Source of the DNA: a virus | Direction: 5' to 3' (one strand) | Length of the DNA: 62,819 bases | IMG/VR virus record: IMGVR_UViG_3300025162_000007 | Span: 1 to 62,819 of that record | Shown here: positions 14,344-23,526 of the stretch, piece by piece | How positions within the stretch are numbered: position 1 is the first letter of the stretch | How the letters are laid out: each line of letters begins with the position of its first letter | Notes under the pieces: model-generated | What the model was told of the DNA's origin: nothing | The model's input: only the letters and a program-made list of their open reading frames with translations | Databases searched by the model: none | Translations under genes and position numbers: made by a program

Positions 14344-14546
14344 TAATGTTTACTCCCTTCATTCTGTTCCTTAATGTCTTTACCCGTCCACCCTTGCCCC
14401 TTTAATCTAAAGGAAGAAGTAGTAGGTACTCGCTTCATCTGTACTTTACAAGTAGGACAGAGGAATGGGTTATCCAATTCCTCTATACTACGTATAACTT
14501 CTAGCTCTACATTACAAGTAGGACAACTATAAAGGTATACTGGCAT
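14343..14546 (-). CDS. FmdB-type zinc-ribbon protein
   Basis: 67 aa. MPVYLYSCPTCNVELEV, then SIEELDNPFLCPTCKVQMKR is the classic FmdB-family regulatory zinc ribbon (two CPxC knuckles with a SIEEL-type helix between). In bacteria the family is a putative transcription regulator of unknown target; small phage versions occur. It overlaps the downstream gene by one base and follows an 18-residue lysine-rich ORF. Confidence 0.75.
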   Translation of the reverse strand: MPVYLYSCPTCNVELEVIRSIEELDNPFLCPTCKVQMKRVPTTSSFRLKGQGWTGKDIKEQNEGSKH

Positions 14547-14547
14547 A

Positions 14548-14604
14548 CTAGCAACCTTTCTTTGTAGATTTTTTTGCTGGCTTCTTTACTGGTTTTGCTT
14601 TCAT
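14548..14604 (-). CDS. Tiny lysine-rich ORF, 18 aa
   Basis: Starts in ATGA at the end of the 51-residue gene upstream, with AGGGGG nearby, and encodes MKAKPVKKPAKKSTKKGC. Mostly lysine, proline and alanine. It may be a real basic peptide or only bridge translation to the FmdB-like gene one base downstream. Confidence 0.4.
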   Translation of the reverse strand: MKAKPVKKPAKKSTKKGC

Positions 14605-14756
14605 TTAGTTTTCCCCCTGTTTTTTTTAGTTGCTACTTTTACTGGTAGCTTTTTGTAGTTAGTTTTACTAGCCCACTCTGGTGCAGCCTTCTTCATCTTA
14701 CTACCCAATGCTCCTGAAAATGCAGCAGCACTTTGTTTCTTACTTTTAAATGGCAT
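14601..14756 (-). CDS. Small basic protein, 51 aa
   Basis: The first ATG after the promoter at 14779-14807, with GGAGGA at a good distance. It encodes a lysine/alanine-rich protein beginning MPFKSKKQSAAAFSGALG and ending in a run of basic residues. Small, very basic first genes often bind nucleic acid. A strong promoter so close suggests high expression. Confidence 0.6.
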   Translation of the reverse strand: MPFKSKKQSAAAFSGALGSKMKKAAPEWASKTNYKKLPVKVATKKNRGKTK

Positions 14757-14778
14757 TTTACTTTCCTCCATTGTTTAT

Positions 14779-14807
14779 ATAATAACACACTTCAATTACT
14801 TTGTCAA
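14779..14807 (-). promoter_or_regulatory. Strong minus-strand promoter (CCCTTGACA class)
   Basis: Read on the minus strand: CCCTTGACA (-35 at 14802-14807), 17-base spacer ending in TGTGT, TATTAT (-10 at 14779-14784). It overlaps the last codons of the HNH gene and drives the small-gene/clpP operon. Its -35 context and the TGT before -10 match the promoters at 24042-24070 and 57810-57838. Confidence 0.8.
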
Positions 14808-15176
14808 GGGCTTCTTTTTTAGCTTGTGATATCTAGTATGTTCAGCAGTAGTAGCATACAACTTCAAGTTATCTATATTATTATTAAGTTTATCATTATC
14901 TATATGATGTACTACCTCTAACTTAGTTAACTTCCTACCAAGATGCTGCTCCATTACTAATCTATGCTGACGTACTTCTTTACCCTCTATCCACATTACT
15001 AAGTATCCTTCATCATTAGTATGCCAACCCTCACCTGTGCCTAATCTAGGTGGATTAAGCTTCATTCTACACGCATGGCACATCTTACCCCTACGTTTCT
15101 TCACTAATATAGTTATCTTACCACAGCACGGACAGCGAAAGCCCCTGCCAATGGCTTTTCTAGGCTCCTTAATCAT
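14796..15176 (-). CDS. HNH homing-type endonuclease
   Basis: 126 aa. Two zinc knuckles near the N-terminus (CPCCGK, CHAC), then VRQHRLVMEQHLGRKLTKLE followed by VVHHIDNDKLNNNIDNLKL, the HNH_3-type signature of phage free-standing homing endonucleases. It sits between the zinc-ribbon gene and the small-gene operon, overlaps its upstream neighbour by ATGA, and carries the next promoter in its 3' end, consistent with an inserted selfish gene. Confidence 0.8.
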   Translation of the reverse strand: MIKEPRKAIGRGFRCPCCGKITILVKKRRGKMCHACRMKLNPPRLGTGEGWHTNDEGYLVMWIEGKEVRQHRLVMEQHLGRKLTKLEVVHHIDNDKLNNNIDNLKLYATTAEHTRYHKLKKKPLTK

Positions 15177-15427
15177 CTTTTTTTAACCTTATCTATATAT
15201 TCATACTTACTCCGCTTGACATCATCAATGTGTCTACCAAACTTATAGCTTCTGCTCTGTTGGTTTACCTTACTTACTGTTGATGATGATACTCCTACTG
15301 GTTCAAGCACATCACATTCAGTACCACACTCTCTACACTTGTATATCATAGTATCTTCTCTAACTAGAGAGCCAATGAATAGCTTATCACACTTAGGACA
15401 GTAAGTATTACGTTGTATCCACTTCAT
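15173..15427 (-). CDS. Zinc-ribbon protein, 84 aa
   Basis: CPKCDK near residue 9 and CRECGTEC near 31 form a likely zinc ribbon, followed by a basic serine/arginine-rich tail (KVNQQSRSYKFGRHIDDVKR). It follows nrdD and overlaps the HNH gene. It may be a nucleic-acid-binding protein; not recognised further. Confidence 0.6.
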   Translation of the reverse strand: MKWIQRNTYCPKCDKLFIGSLVREDTMIYKCRECGTECDVLEPVGVSSSTVSKVNQQSRSYKFGRHIDDVKRSKYEYIDKVKKR

Positions 15428-15467
15428 TCCTTTACCTCTCTATGCTTAAGTATCTTTTCTATTTAAA

Positions 15468-17315
15468 TCAATCCACTTCATTTTGTTTATACCTTTTTCT
15501 TTGTCCTGCTTCTTTTTGTCTAGCCTTCCCCCATACACTACGAGGACGTAGATAACCAACAATACGTTCCCATATCTCAACTTGTGCATCACAACAAGGA
15601 CTAGTTTTAAATATTCCTACAACATTTTCACCACACTTAGTACATCTTGATATACCATAGTTAATTGCTTGGTAAATAACTCCTTGTTTAGCACTATATT
15701 CTATAAGTCTTTTCATCTGTTTAGCTGATGTAAGTGTTTCATCTAAATTAATATGGAGTATCCCTCCTCCTTGAGTAAGTTTATCTAATTTACCTTGTAC
15801 TTTTATTCTGTCTTTTATATCTGCGTTAACTGAAAGAGGAAGATATTGATTACTTAATATTTCATACTTAGTATTAAACTTAAAGTTGGTTTTGTTCGCT
15901 AAAGTAACTCCTAATGATTCAGCAGGTACTTGTTCTAGATTAAACATAACTTTAGTAAAAGTATGTGTATCAGTATTCCATTTATTTATAGTATTAAGTA
16001 TTTTTGCAGCTAACTCAGTACCTTCTTTAGTTACTATATCTGAACCTAATACTTCTATTGCTTCATTAAGTCCTACAAATCCTATAGTACAGAATTGTCT
16101 ATCAAGTGAAGCCCAACCTTTACTATATAATGGATGTTTTCCTGCTGATACAGCTACCTCTAGCATACGCCTGTGAGCTACTAATATATCTACAGCTAAA
16201 TCATAAGTATGTTTTAATTTATTAAAAAAATCTACATCATCTCTAGCTTCAAGTGCTGCCATTACTAGATTAAGTACTACGACACGAGTGCTGCCAACAG
16301 AAATAGAAGGGTTGCCAAGAGTAGAAGAAAATAATTTGGTGTCACTAATAAGACGACAACAACTACTAAGATTTCCAATATCCCCAGTATAGATGTTGAA
16401 TGTTCCACGTTTATAATTGACTTCAGACAACCAATTAAGAAACTCCTCATCTTGTATCTTATCTTCCTTTTTGTACATAGAAGCAGTTAACACTGGAAAA
16501 GTAAGTAACTGTTCAGTTTCATTCATTTTTATAAAGTGCTCGCTAAACCATTGCTGTAGTTTATTAACGCCTTTTAAGTCTACCTTACTACCATCAGGAT
16601 ATGTAACATGACTAAATAAATCTTTCATAAAGTATTTATCATATATGGTTAAGTTAACAAATGCTGATTGACTGGCACGAAATGGAAAGTTAAAGCTGTA
16701 TACTAACTTCTGAAATAATTGCTCTACTTCTTCAGTAGCTTCTGCATAATAATTAACTCCATAATCATTTCTTAAGTACCAGTCTAAGTATATAAATAAA
16801 TCTCCATAACTTACTGCACCTGCTTGAGAGTTGCTAATGTATGCTGTTGTCTGTATTAGTATATCAATAAATGACTGAGCGTGTTTTGGGGGTTTTACTT
16901 TAAGCCCTACAATAAAAGGCATTCCTTCAAAAACCAGTGGTTGTAAACTATAACTATAACAGTAACTACTAAACCAACGTGTTAAGTCACAAACATATAA
17001 GTTACCTTCTTTAATAGCGGTATAGTGTTGTACTCCAATTTGATTACGAATGTAATCATAAGCTGCTTTCTTAAACATTGCTTTTGGTGCTTCACTATAG
17101 TAACTTATAACGGAAGTATCTACTACATTTGCATTATCGTCTATGGTCTGATGACTTGTTACTGCTGTTCCTATAAACTTATCATAGTATTTTAATCCAT
17201 CTACCTTATCTTCTGTTAAACCATCTGTTGTTTTATAAAACATTTCCCTTCTAAATCTCTGTGCTTCTGTTAAAAATGCTACGTTACGTGTCTTTACTTC
17301 TACCACTTTATCCAT
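15468..17315 (-). CDS. nrdD: Anaerobic (class III) ribonucleotide reductase, large subunit
   Basis: 615 aa, the size of T4 NrdD and without an ATP-cone. It reduces ribonucleoside triphosphates using a glycyl radical made by NrdG. Visible signatures: SSCCRLISD with the candidate active-site cysteine, a GSTRVVVLNL core strand, CTKCGEN...SPCCDAQ (zinc site near the C-terminus) and RIVGYLRP with the radical glycine. The radical is destroyed by oxygen, so it implies infection under anoxic conditions. It overlaps nrdG by 16 bases; AAGGGG precedes the start. Confidence 0.93.
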   Translation of the reverse strand: MDKVVEVKTRNVAFLTEAQRFRREMFYKTTDGLTEDKVDGLKYYDKFIGTAVTSHQTIDDNANVVDTSVISYYSEAPKAMFKKAAYDYIRNQIGVQHYTAIKEGNLYVCDLTRWFSSYCYSYSLQPLVFEGMPFIVGLKVKPPKHAQSFIDILIQTTAYISNSQAGAVSYGDLFIYLDWYLRNDYGVNYYAEATEEVEQLFQKLVYSFNFPFRASQSAFVNLTIYDKYFMKDLFSHVTYPDGSKVDLKGVNKLQQWFSEHFIKMNETEQLLTFPVLTASMYKKEDKIQDEEFLNWLSEVNYKRGTFNIYTGDIGNLSSCCRLISDTKLFSSTLGNPSISVGSTRVVVLNLVMAALEARDDVDFFNKLKHTYDLAVDILVAHRRMLEVAVSAGKHPLYSKGWASLDRQFCTIGFVGLNEAIEVLGSDIVTKEGTELAAKILNTINKWNTDTHTFTKVMFNLEQVPAESLGVTLANKTNFKFNTKYEILSNQYLPLSVNADIKDRIKVQGKLDKLTQGGGILHINLDETLTSAKQMKRLIEYSAKQGVIYQAINYGISRCTKCGENVVGIFKTSPCCDAQVEIWERIVGYLRPRSVWGKARQKEAGQRKRYKQNEVD

Positions 17316-17776
17316 TCCCCTTTCTCCTTTGTGTAATAGTTTTGATTACTTGACGCTAGAAATCCACCTGCGTTTAACTCAGGGATAAACTTACCTGTTT
17401 TAAGCATGTCTATTTTATCTAATATACTACTTGGTACCTCCTCCTTTTCGTATGCTGTGTATAAGCATACACTTAACTTTAACTTTCTTACTTCATCAAT
17501 AAGCTGCTCTAGTTTCTTATTGTCCTGCATCAGTGGCTCTCCCCCCATTAAGCACACTGTATCTATTAGCTCATCATATGTAATTAGAGTGTTGATGATA
17601 TCTGTTAAGCTTGTTTCTTTATCTGGTTTATAAGTATGAAGGTTTGGGTTATGACAGTAACTACATTTCATTATACACCCATTAAAGAATATAGTAGCTG
17701 ATACATGGTTAGGTACATCTATAAAGCTTACTTGTACATTCTCAATACTAAGTGGCTTACCTTTTAATTCATTCAT
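17300..17776 (-). CDS. nrdG: Anaerobic ribonucleotide reductase activase (radical SAM)
   Basis: 158 aa. CIMKCSYCHN (C-x3-C-x2-C) binds the 4Fe-4S cluster that cleaves S-adenosylmethionine and installs the glycyl radical on NrdD. VSFIDVPNHVSATIFFNG before it and MGGEPLM after it are standard for this family. Start at ATG 17776 (TAATG overlap with the resolvase stop) is chosen because GAGGAGAG lies just upstream; a longer in-frame start at 17797 has no site. Confidence 0.93.
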   Translation of the reverse strand: MNELKGKPLSIENVQVSFIDVPNHVSATIFFNGCIMKCSYCHNPNLHTYKPDKETSLTDIINTLITYDELIDTVCLMGGEPLMQDNKKLEQLIDEVRKLKLSVCLYTAYEKEEVPSSILDKIDMLKTGKFIPELNAGGFLASSNQNYYTKEKGEWIKW

Positions 17777-18645
17777 TATACTCTCCTCTTGATACATATA
17801 TTATCTATACTTTTATATAACTTTCTATACTCGCCTAGTCTTTGTCGCATCTTTGCTAATGCTTGCATCATGCATGCATATCTTCTTCTAATCTTTTTAT
17901 CCTTAGCTACTGGATGAGTACTTAAAAATACTTCTATCTCGTGTACTGCTTTACACATATTAGCTACTGCTTCTTTTACTTCTGTGTTTCTTTTTAGAGG
18001 ACTTATTTTGTTTCTGTTTGCCTTGCTTTGAAAATGTGTTAAAAAAAAATCTACTTCATGAGTTAGTATACGTCTACCAAACTCTGCTAATAGAAGTGAA
18101 TCAACACGTCCATCTTTAAGTCCACCTTTAGGGCCTGTAAAATACTTTATCATTGATGGAAATAACTCTACTGCTTTATCTAAGTAAACATGTTTACCTT
18201 TTTCTTTTCTATCCTTTCCACACATTCCATTAACCCAGGATTGTGGAGTTATAAAAAAAGTGTCCACTAACATATCATGTTCCTTAGCCAGTAACTTAAC
18301 TTCATCAGCTAGACATTCTAAATATCCAAACGTTCTACCAAAACTAAACATACTACATACACCTTGCTTTGGCATTGCATGTACTTCTTCTATAAAGATA
18401 TAAGTAGGATACTTATAATTTATAAAGGTATTCTCACATATCCAAAGAGTTAACTCCTCACCATCTATTATTCCAGAGCGTTGACCTAGTGGGATATCTA
18501 ATATGTTTGCTGCTATTACCCTACCTTCTCTTACATTAAGTACTGATACTGCACCATACTTTCCTACGTCTATTCCTACTACATTAAAAGTAGTAATAGG
18601 AACTTTATTAACTTGTGTTTGTTTAGGCATTCCTGCTTTCATCAT
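17776..18645 (-). CDS. RuvC-like Holliday junction resolvase
   Basis: 289 aa. NVVGIDVGKYGAVSVLN is the first acidic strand of the RuvC/RNase H fold, IFIEEVHAMPKQG the second with glutamate, and LKDGRVDSLLLAEFGRR the C-terminal aspartates. The enzyme would resolve branched DNA before packaging. A basic C-terminal extension of about 80 residues with YACMMQALAKMRQRL is longer than in RuvC. It lies between the primase and nrdG, coupled to both. Confidence 0.8.
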   Translation of the reverse strand: MMKAGMPKQTQVNKVPITTFNVVGIDVGKYGAVSVLNVREGRVIAANILDIPLGQRSGIIDGEELTLWICENTFINYKYPTYIFIEEVHAMPKQGVCSMFSFGRTFGYLECLADEVKLLAKEHDMLVDTFFITPQSWVNGMCGKDRKEKGKHVYLDKAVELFPSMIKYFTGPKGGLKDGRVDSLLLAEFGRRILTHEVDFFLTHFQSKANRNKISPLKRNTEVKEAVANMCKAVHEIEVFLSTHPVAKDKKIRRRYACMMQALAKMRQRLGEYRKLYKSIDNICIKRRV

Positions 18646-19406
18646 GATAAGTAATACTCCAATATATATTCTATTCTATCTTCATCTAAAGGTGGTAGAC
18701 ATTTTTCATTAGCACACTTAACAAACTCCTCTATAAATATTCTATTCATTCCATACTCTCTTAAGTGGGTAATAAGTTTAAACATATTAAGTTCTCTTTC
18801 TCCAGCACCATACCCCATAAATGATTGATATACTATTGGGTCATCAAATACTTTATTGTAATCAACTTCACCATTAGTATACGGTGTAAGCTCTCGCTCT
18901 ACTATAGGTAAACTATCTAGAGGTACTCCTTCTACTTGTTGTATTAATACTTTAGCTTTACCAGTATCGTGGTGTATTGTTCCTTCTAATCTAAACACTC
19001 TACCTACTTGATACAAACTCATATCAGCTTTAGAAGCATATTGTTCCATCCACTTCTTATCACTATGTGGTAGATGTACTGACGCTACTGGAACTCTATC
19101 TATATGAAAGTGTATACTTCGTCCACCACTATTATACACTTTAAATCCTACCTTCATATCTACTAATGTGTCAAAGAAATCTCTAGCAGCTTCAAGTTGA
19201 TTATCAAAATCAACTAATAACTTATCAGTATAACATACTGGGTTTGTTTTAGAAAATCCTTTAGTACATCCGTGTTTAGTAAAGTAGTTAAGTAAACTTT
19301 CATCATACTGATATACTGTACAGAAGCCTGTATCTGGAACCTTGTCTATAGTAGTTACTTTAATTGGTGCTTCATAGATATGTTTGCACCCTACATATTT
19401 ATACAC
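18642..19406 (-). CDS. Archaeo-eukaryotic-type primase (PriS-like)
   Basis: 254 aa. LLVDFDNQ carries a DxD-like acidic pair, VYNSGGRSIHFHI is the SGG-x(3)-H motif of AEP primases, and VFRLEGTIHHDTG a third conserved segment. Such enzymes make primers, and some polymerise DNA. A GTG start at 19406 overlaps the polymerase stop, with GGAGC upstream. It would prime the neighbouring DNA polymerase; no DnaG-type primase or DnaB-type helicase is present. Confidence 0.82.
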   Translation of the reverse strand: MYKYVGCKHIYEAPIKVTTIDKVPDTGFCTVYQYDESLLNYFTKHGCTKGFSKTNPVCYTDKLLVDFDNQLEAARDFFDTLVDMKVGFKVYNSGGRSIHFHIDRVPVASVHLPHSDKKWMEQYASKADMSLYQVGRVFRLEGTIHHDTGKAKVLIQQVEGVPLDSLPIVERELTPYTNGEVDYNKVFDDPIVYQSFMGYGAGERELNMFKLITHLREYGMNRIFIEEFVKCANEKCLPPLDEDRIEYILEYYLS

Positions 19407-21316
19407 TATTTAAGCTCCGAGAAGTTACTTACTATCTTATAGTCATAATCAAGTGGTGCTAGTAAATTAAGTTTGTTATTAAATTTTTTAAACACATCAG
19501 CTAAACAAGCAAGATATGCTTCTATATCTTCATCTTTAACTGCAGTAATATTCTCATCATGAAAGTCTATTATAGTTGGTAGATATTTAATCCTCTGTTT
19601 CTTCAGTTCAGCATCAAGCATTAGGTTAAGCTGCATTAAAGTATCATGTGCACTTGACTGAACAAAACGATTAAGTATGTCTTTACTAAATGCCATAGTA
19701 ATAGGACGCTGCCACATGTTCTGTATGTAACCTTGCTTAGCATATAATGTTAGTAATCTATTCTCTAGATTTTTACTAGCTTGTCTTGCTCCCCAATATG
19801 CATTATATATACGCCTAGCTTCATTAAGTGGTATGTTAAGTATCAGTGCTACTTTGTTTGGTTGAGCACCATACCCCATAGCAAGTCTTATTTTCTTTAA
19901 CATATCACGTTCAGTATGAAGTCTCTTCTTACTTCCATCTAAATCGTTTGGGTTATATAGGTATACCTTATCAGGGTATATATATTTAAGTAACTCTAAA
20001 TAGATGTCCTTACCTGTTGTTACTATCTCAGCCAACTCCTTATCCCTTGCAAAGTGTGCTTCAATACGTGGTTCAATGTTAGATAAATCCCACTGTACAA
20101 ACTTGTATCCGTCGGGTGCACAGAAGCAACGCATAAGTCGCTTATCACGACGATTAACAGCGAGGATGTTAGGCTTAAAGCAAGTAAGCCTACCACTGGC
20201 TGTGCCACATATATCCATGTCGGGGTGGTACCTTCCATTAATAGTTGCCTCCATATACTGAGTAATAAATCTACTATCTGTCTGTGTTTTATTTAGTTTA
20301 ACTAATACATCTATAACTGGGTTAACTTTACTATACTTATTTAAAGTATGCTTATCTGTTTTAGTTTTACCAGAGCCAGTAAGTTCAGTAACATTTATAT
20401 CTAACTCTTCAAGTAAGTCTGCCATATGTTGACGTGAGTTTAGATTAAACTTTGTCTTTCTATCAGCATCAGCTAGAAATTTATTCTTACCTTTCTCTGA
20501 TTTAAATGTATTAGCTTTCTTCATAGTATGCTTATTTTCTATAATACTGATTTCTACTTTAGCTAATTTATATATTTTTTTATTGAGATAGTTCGTGTAC
20601 CTTTCCAATAACCTTTTATAACTTTCAGCTTTTTTGCTATTAAATAATATTCCTTCTTGATATTGTTTGTTAAGAAGGGATTGGTAATCAAATAAATTAT
20701 GCATGAAGTCATATGCTTTTAAGTCCTCTATCTTTGGTTTTTGTATTGAGTATATTTCATATGTTGTTTTACAATCCTTTATACAGTACTCAGCTAATAC
20801 TTTAGTTTCAGCTTTATAGTGTTCTCCATCTTTAGCACTGGCTCCTATAGAAGCAAGATATGCTTCAAAGCCCCCTTTGTGTGACTCTTTATTTAAGTAA
20901 GACTCTATAGCCTTGTCTAAGCTATATGCACTAGTTTCTTTATAGCCCTCAGGACTTAGTAGTTGCCAAGCAATACGAGTATCCCAGTAAGGAGTAATAC
21001 TACTCCCACAATAGTTTAACCACCCTATATCAAATGAGCTGTTGTGACATATTACTTTACTGTTATCTAGAAACATTCTTACTTCTAGTAGTAATTCTGG
21101 CTCGCCAATACGTACAATAGTATCATCTACTGGAACATACTCATTAACAGGAACATAGATACCAACATCAGTTTTAGGTAAGTAGATACCTATCCCCATA
21201 ATAGCTGTATTGTCTGATGATGAAAAGTATTTATTACCTTTAGTTTCTATATCAAGGACTACTATGTCCTCGCCACTAGTAAGTGACTTAAAGTTTTCTA
21301 GAGTTGTACAGAGCAT
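19406..21316 (-). CDS. Family A DNA polymerase with 3'-5' exonuclease
   Basis: 636 aa. Exonuclease motifs: VVLDIETKG (I), CHNSSFDIGWL (II), YCIKDCKTTY (III). Polymerase motifs: VQWDLSNIEPRIEAHFA (A), RDMLKKIRLAMGYG (B, the O-helix R-x3-K...YG) and IDFHDENITAV (C). All catalytic acids are present, so it is a proofreading replicative enzyme. No 5'-3' exonuclease domain. Start at ATG 21316 is a TAATG overlap with the upstream stop. Confidence 0.95.
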   Translation of the reverse strand: MLCTTLENFKSLTSGEDIVVLDIETKGNKYFSSSDNTAIMGIGIYLPKTDVGIYVPVNEYVPVDDTIVRIGEPELLLEVRMFLDNSKVICHNSSFDIGWLNYCGSSITPYWDTRIAWQLLSPEGYKETSAYSLDKAIESYLNKESHKGGFEAYLASIGASAKDGEHYKAETKVLAEYCIKDCKTTYEIYSIQKPKIEDLKAYDFMHNLFDYQSLLNKQYQEGILFNSKKAESYKRLLERYTNYLNKKIYKLAKVEISIIENKHTMKKANTFKSEKGKNKFLADADRKTKFNLNSRQHMADLLEELDINVTELTGSGKTKTDKHTLNKYSKVNPVIDVLVKLNKTQTDSRFITQYMEATINGRYHPDMDICGTASGRLTCFKPNILAVNRRDKRLMRCFCAPDGYKFVQWDLSNIEPRIEAHFARDKELAEIVTTGKDIYLELLKYIYPDKVYLYNPNDLDGSKKRLHTERDMLKKIRLAMGYGAQPNKVALILNIPLNEARRIYNAYWGARQASKNLENRLLTLYAKQGYIQNMWQRPITMAFSKDILNRFVQSSAHDTLMQLNLMLDAELKKQRIKYLPTIIDFHDENITAVKDEDIEAYLACLADVFKKFNNKLNLLAPLDYDYKIVSNFSELK

Positions 21317-21813
21317 TACCACATCCCTTTAGGGGTTGTTGTCTTTTGCAGTAACGCTTGCTTCTCCTTAAATCTATTTAATATATCTGTACCATTTGTG
21401 TGTGGTGCTACTGGTACCATTCTAGCTGATACTTGTACAAAGTCATCTTTAAACTGTGTTCTTATACGCATCTTTAATCCTACTATAACTTCAAGTAAAG
21501 CATTAATGTTCATTCCTATTTCTTTTATTTCAAACTTATTAAACCCAAGTATCTGTAGTAGGAACTTAAATCTAGACGCACCTGTTGAAGATAAGTATGG
21601 ATTATAAAAGTCCATTATCTTTTTACCTTTCCAATCACCATCAAGTATAACATAAGTTAAACAGATAGTACGTGCATCTTTCTTACTTCCTATCTGTAGA
21701 TGTTCTATCATTACATTATAAAAACCGTCGGGTAGTTTTAATTTAGGTGCGTACTCTGGTGCATCTGTGTCGTCAAATAGTATTGGTTCTAAAACTGTAA
21801 TTGGTTCAACCAT
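21316..21813 (-). CDS. DUF669-like protein (probable ssDNA-binding)
   Basis: 165 aa, beta-rich (GFYNVMIEHLQIGSKKDARTI, CLTYVILDGDWKGKKIMDFYN) with ASRFKFLLQILGF and a C-terminal basic tail. The layout and location between a Sak4-like ATPase and DNA polymerase match phage DUF669-type proteins, thought to act with recombinases as single-strand binding factors. Assignment is by pattern and context. Confidence 0.6.
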   Translation of the reverse strand: MVEPITVLEPILFDDTDAPEYAPKLKLPDGFYNVMIEHLQIGSKKDARTICLTYVILDGDWKGKKIMDFYNPYLSSTGASRFKFLLQILGFNKFEIKEIGMNINALLEVIVGLKMRIRTQFKDDFVQVSARMVPVAPHTNGTDILNRFKEKQALLQKTTTPKGMW

Positions 21814-22547
21814 TATTCACCTGCCTTTTTATTAGTATAGTTAAATCCCATTAGTTGCAGTAAGTATGATAAATTAACATGCTCTGGTGTCTCAAGTATT
21901 AGTGGAATATTTTCTCCATTAGGTACTCTAAGTTTACAAGCGTACTCGCCATTATTATGTAAAAGTAATTTACGACTACCATCTTCATAACTCTTAAGTG
22001 CAACTGTACCATCTGCCCAGTTACGTATGCTTTCTTCAAACATATTACCGTCTACTTTAGGTACTAGTATTCCTTTAGCTACCTTATCATTACTTTGTTT
22101 CATAAGTGCTGTAAAGAATATATGTTTATCTAATTCTTTAAGCTGTAGAAATATATCTCTAAGTGCTTCTCCATGCTCACGAAACAAATCCCAAATGTTT
22201 GCTTGTCGTCTATCAGGGTAGTTTTTTTCCCAAAACTTTAGTGACATACTTGATAGCCCAGTAAGTGAGTCAAAGAATATGAACTCTTTATCTTTATACT
22301 TAGCTGACTTTAATTCTTTTACTAACTCTGCAAAATCACCTACAGTTTCTATATCTAGAATAGTTATTCCTGGACTATTACTTAGTACTATGTCTCCATC
22401 TTCATACCCTGCTGTGTTGATGTACAGCACCTTGTTTAAGTCTGGCAACGTCTTACATAGACTAGTTTTTCCACTTCCAGCTTCCCCCATTATAACTACA
22501 CGGGCAAACTTTTGTTTTGTGTCTTCACTCTTTCTTGTCTTAATCAT
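21813..22547 (-). CDS. Sak4-like RecA-fold recombination ATPase
   Basis: 244 aa. Walker A GEAGSGKTS, LYINTAGYEDGD, and Walker B EFIFFDSLTG followed by ILVPKVDGNMFEE. This is the AAA_24/Sak4 family of single-domain phage recombinases that anneal or exchange single strands. The partner DUF669-like protein is downstream and a Cas4-like nuclease upstream, the usual recombination set. Confidence 0.8.
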   Translation of the reverse strand: MIKTRKSEDTKQKFARVVIMGEAGSGKTSLCKTLPDLNKVLYINTAGYEDGDIVLSNSPGITILDIETVGDFAELVKELKSAKYKDKEFIFFDSLTGLSSMSLKFWEKNYPDRRQANIWDLFREHGEALRDIFLQLKELDKHIFFTALMKQSNDKVAKGILVPKVDGNMFEESIRNWADGTVALKSYEDGSRKLLLHNNGEYACKLRVPNGENIPLILETPEHVNLSYLLQLMGFNYTNKKAGE

Positions 22548-22557
22548 TTAAACTCCT

Positions 22558-23526
22558 CTATATTTTTCTGCTTTCTGTAAGGAAAGCATTATAGCTAATT
22601 AACTCTTTATCATAACTATCACATAATGCTGAGTACTCACAGTACTTACAAGGTGAATATTTACACTTACCATATAACTCTATATCTTCAGGTCGAGGTG
22701 GAAGGGTGTCTCCTATACTACATTCTATTATCATCTTATAGTAGTCATCAATACCAGCACAAGTAAGAGGAGTTTTAGTTGCTTCACCTGCTGCGTTACT
22801 TATCCATATATACCCGTCTTCTAGTCCTACAACACTATACTCATGTACAGCACAAGGTATTTTTTTATATGTACCTTTAGGAAAATCTCTATACTCTATA
22901 TTAGGAAACCGTTTACTTTTAGGGAAAGCATTTATACCAAACTTAAACTCTCCATAATTAGCATAACTACCATATAGTAAGTATGTATCAATGTTTCCCA
23001 TTGCCATTCTGTACTTATATGCCTGACATATAGCATATAGAAATGGGTACTTACTACTATTCTCAGCTTTATCTTCTGAGATAGTAGCCTTATCTTCTAT
23101 AAGATACTTTTTACCTGTATCTAAAGTAACAACTATATCAGGTCGTCCTGTCCACTTAACTCCATCTATATCACCTTCAAGGCTGGTGTCATGTAGTACC
23201 ATCTTAGGACTAGCTATTGAGTAGTAGCGTGGGGCATCCCATACTTCTATCTTAACTACTTTAGGGTTAGCCTCAAGTAGGTTAAGTATATTAACCTCAT
23301 GTCCAAAGCCAGCTACAAAGTTAAGATATGTATTATAGTCTGTACGCTTCTGGAAGCCCTTATAACGAAGGAGAGCCTTTCTAGGGCAAACCCCATATAC
23401 CTTGCCTGTTTCTTTTACATAGCAGCCTACAGAGCCTCCACGAAGTACTCCTAGACGCTCTTGCTCTTTCTTATCTGTATCATCTTGTAGTACCTCAAAT
23501 CCTTGTTTAAGCAATTCAACTATCAT
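22558..23526 (-). CDS. Cas4/RecB-like PD-(D/E)XK exonuclease with Fe-S cysteines
   Basis: 322 aa. Nuclease residues seem to be in GHEVNIL (His), GRPDIVVTLDTGKKYLIEDK (the D...E-x-K core) and the downstream ICQAYKYRMAMG (Q-x3-Y motif). The C-terminal CKYSPCKYCEYSALCD holds cysteines for a 4Fe-4S cluster as in Cas4 and AddB-type nucleases. It probably produces single strands for the Sak4-like recombinase. ATGA overlaps tie it to the preceding gene. Confidence 0.82.
   Translation of the reverse strand: MIVELLKQGFEVLQDDTDKKEQERLGVLRGGSVGCYVKETGKVYGVCPRKALLRYKGFQKRTDYNTYLNFVAGFGHEVNILNLLEANPKVVKIEVWDAPRYYSIASPKMVLHDTSLEGDIDGVKWTGRPDIVVTLDTGKKYLIEDKATISEDKAENSSKYPFLYAICQAYKYRMAMGNIDTYLLYGSYANYGEFKFGINAFPKSKRFPNIEYRDFPKGTYKKIPCAVHEYSVVGLEDGYIWISNAAGEATKTPLTCAGIDDYYKMIIECSIGDTLPPRPEDIELYGKCKYSPCKYCEYSALCDSYDKELISYNAFLTESRKI

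Noticed and set aside
22558-23526. Cas4-like gene as part of a CRISPR system
   Set aside because: It sits in the phage recombination operon with Sak4-like and polymerase genes and there is no array, Cas1 or Cas2.
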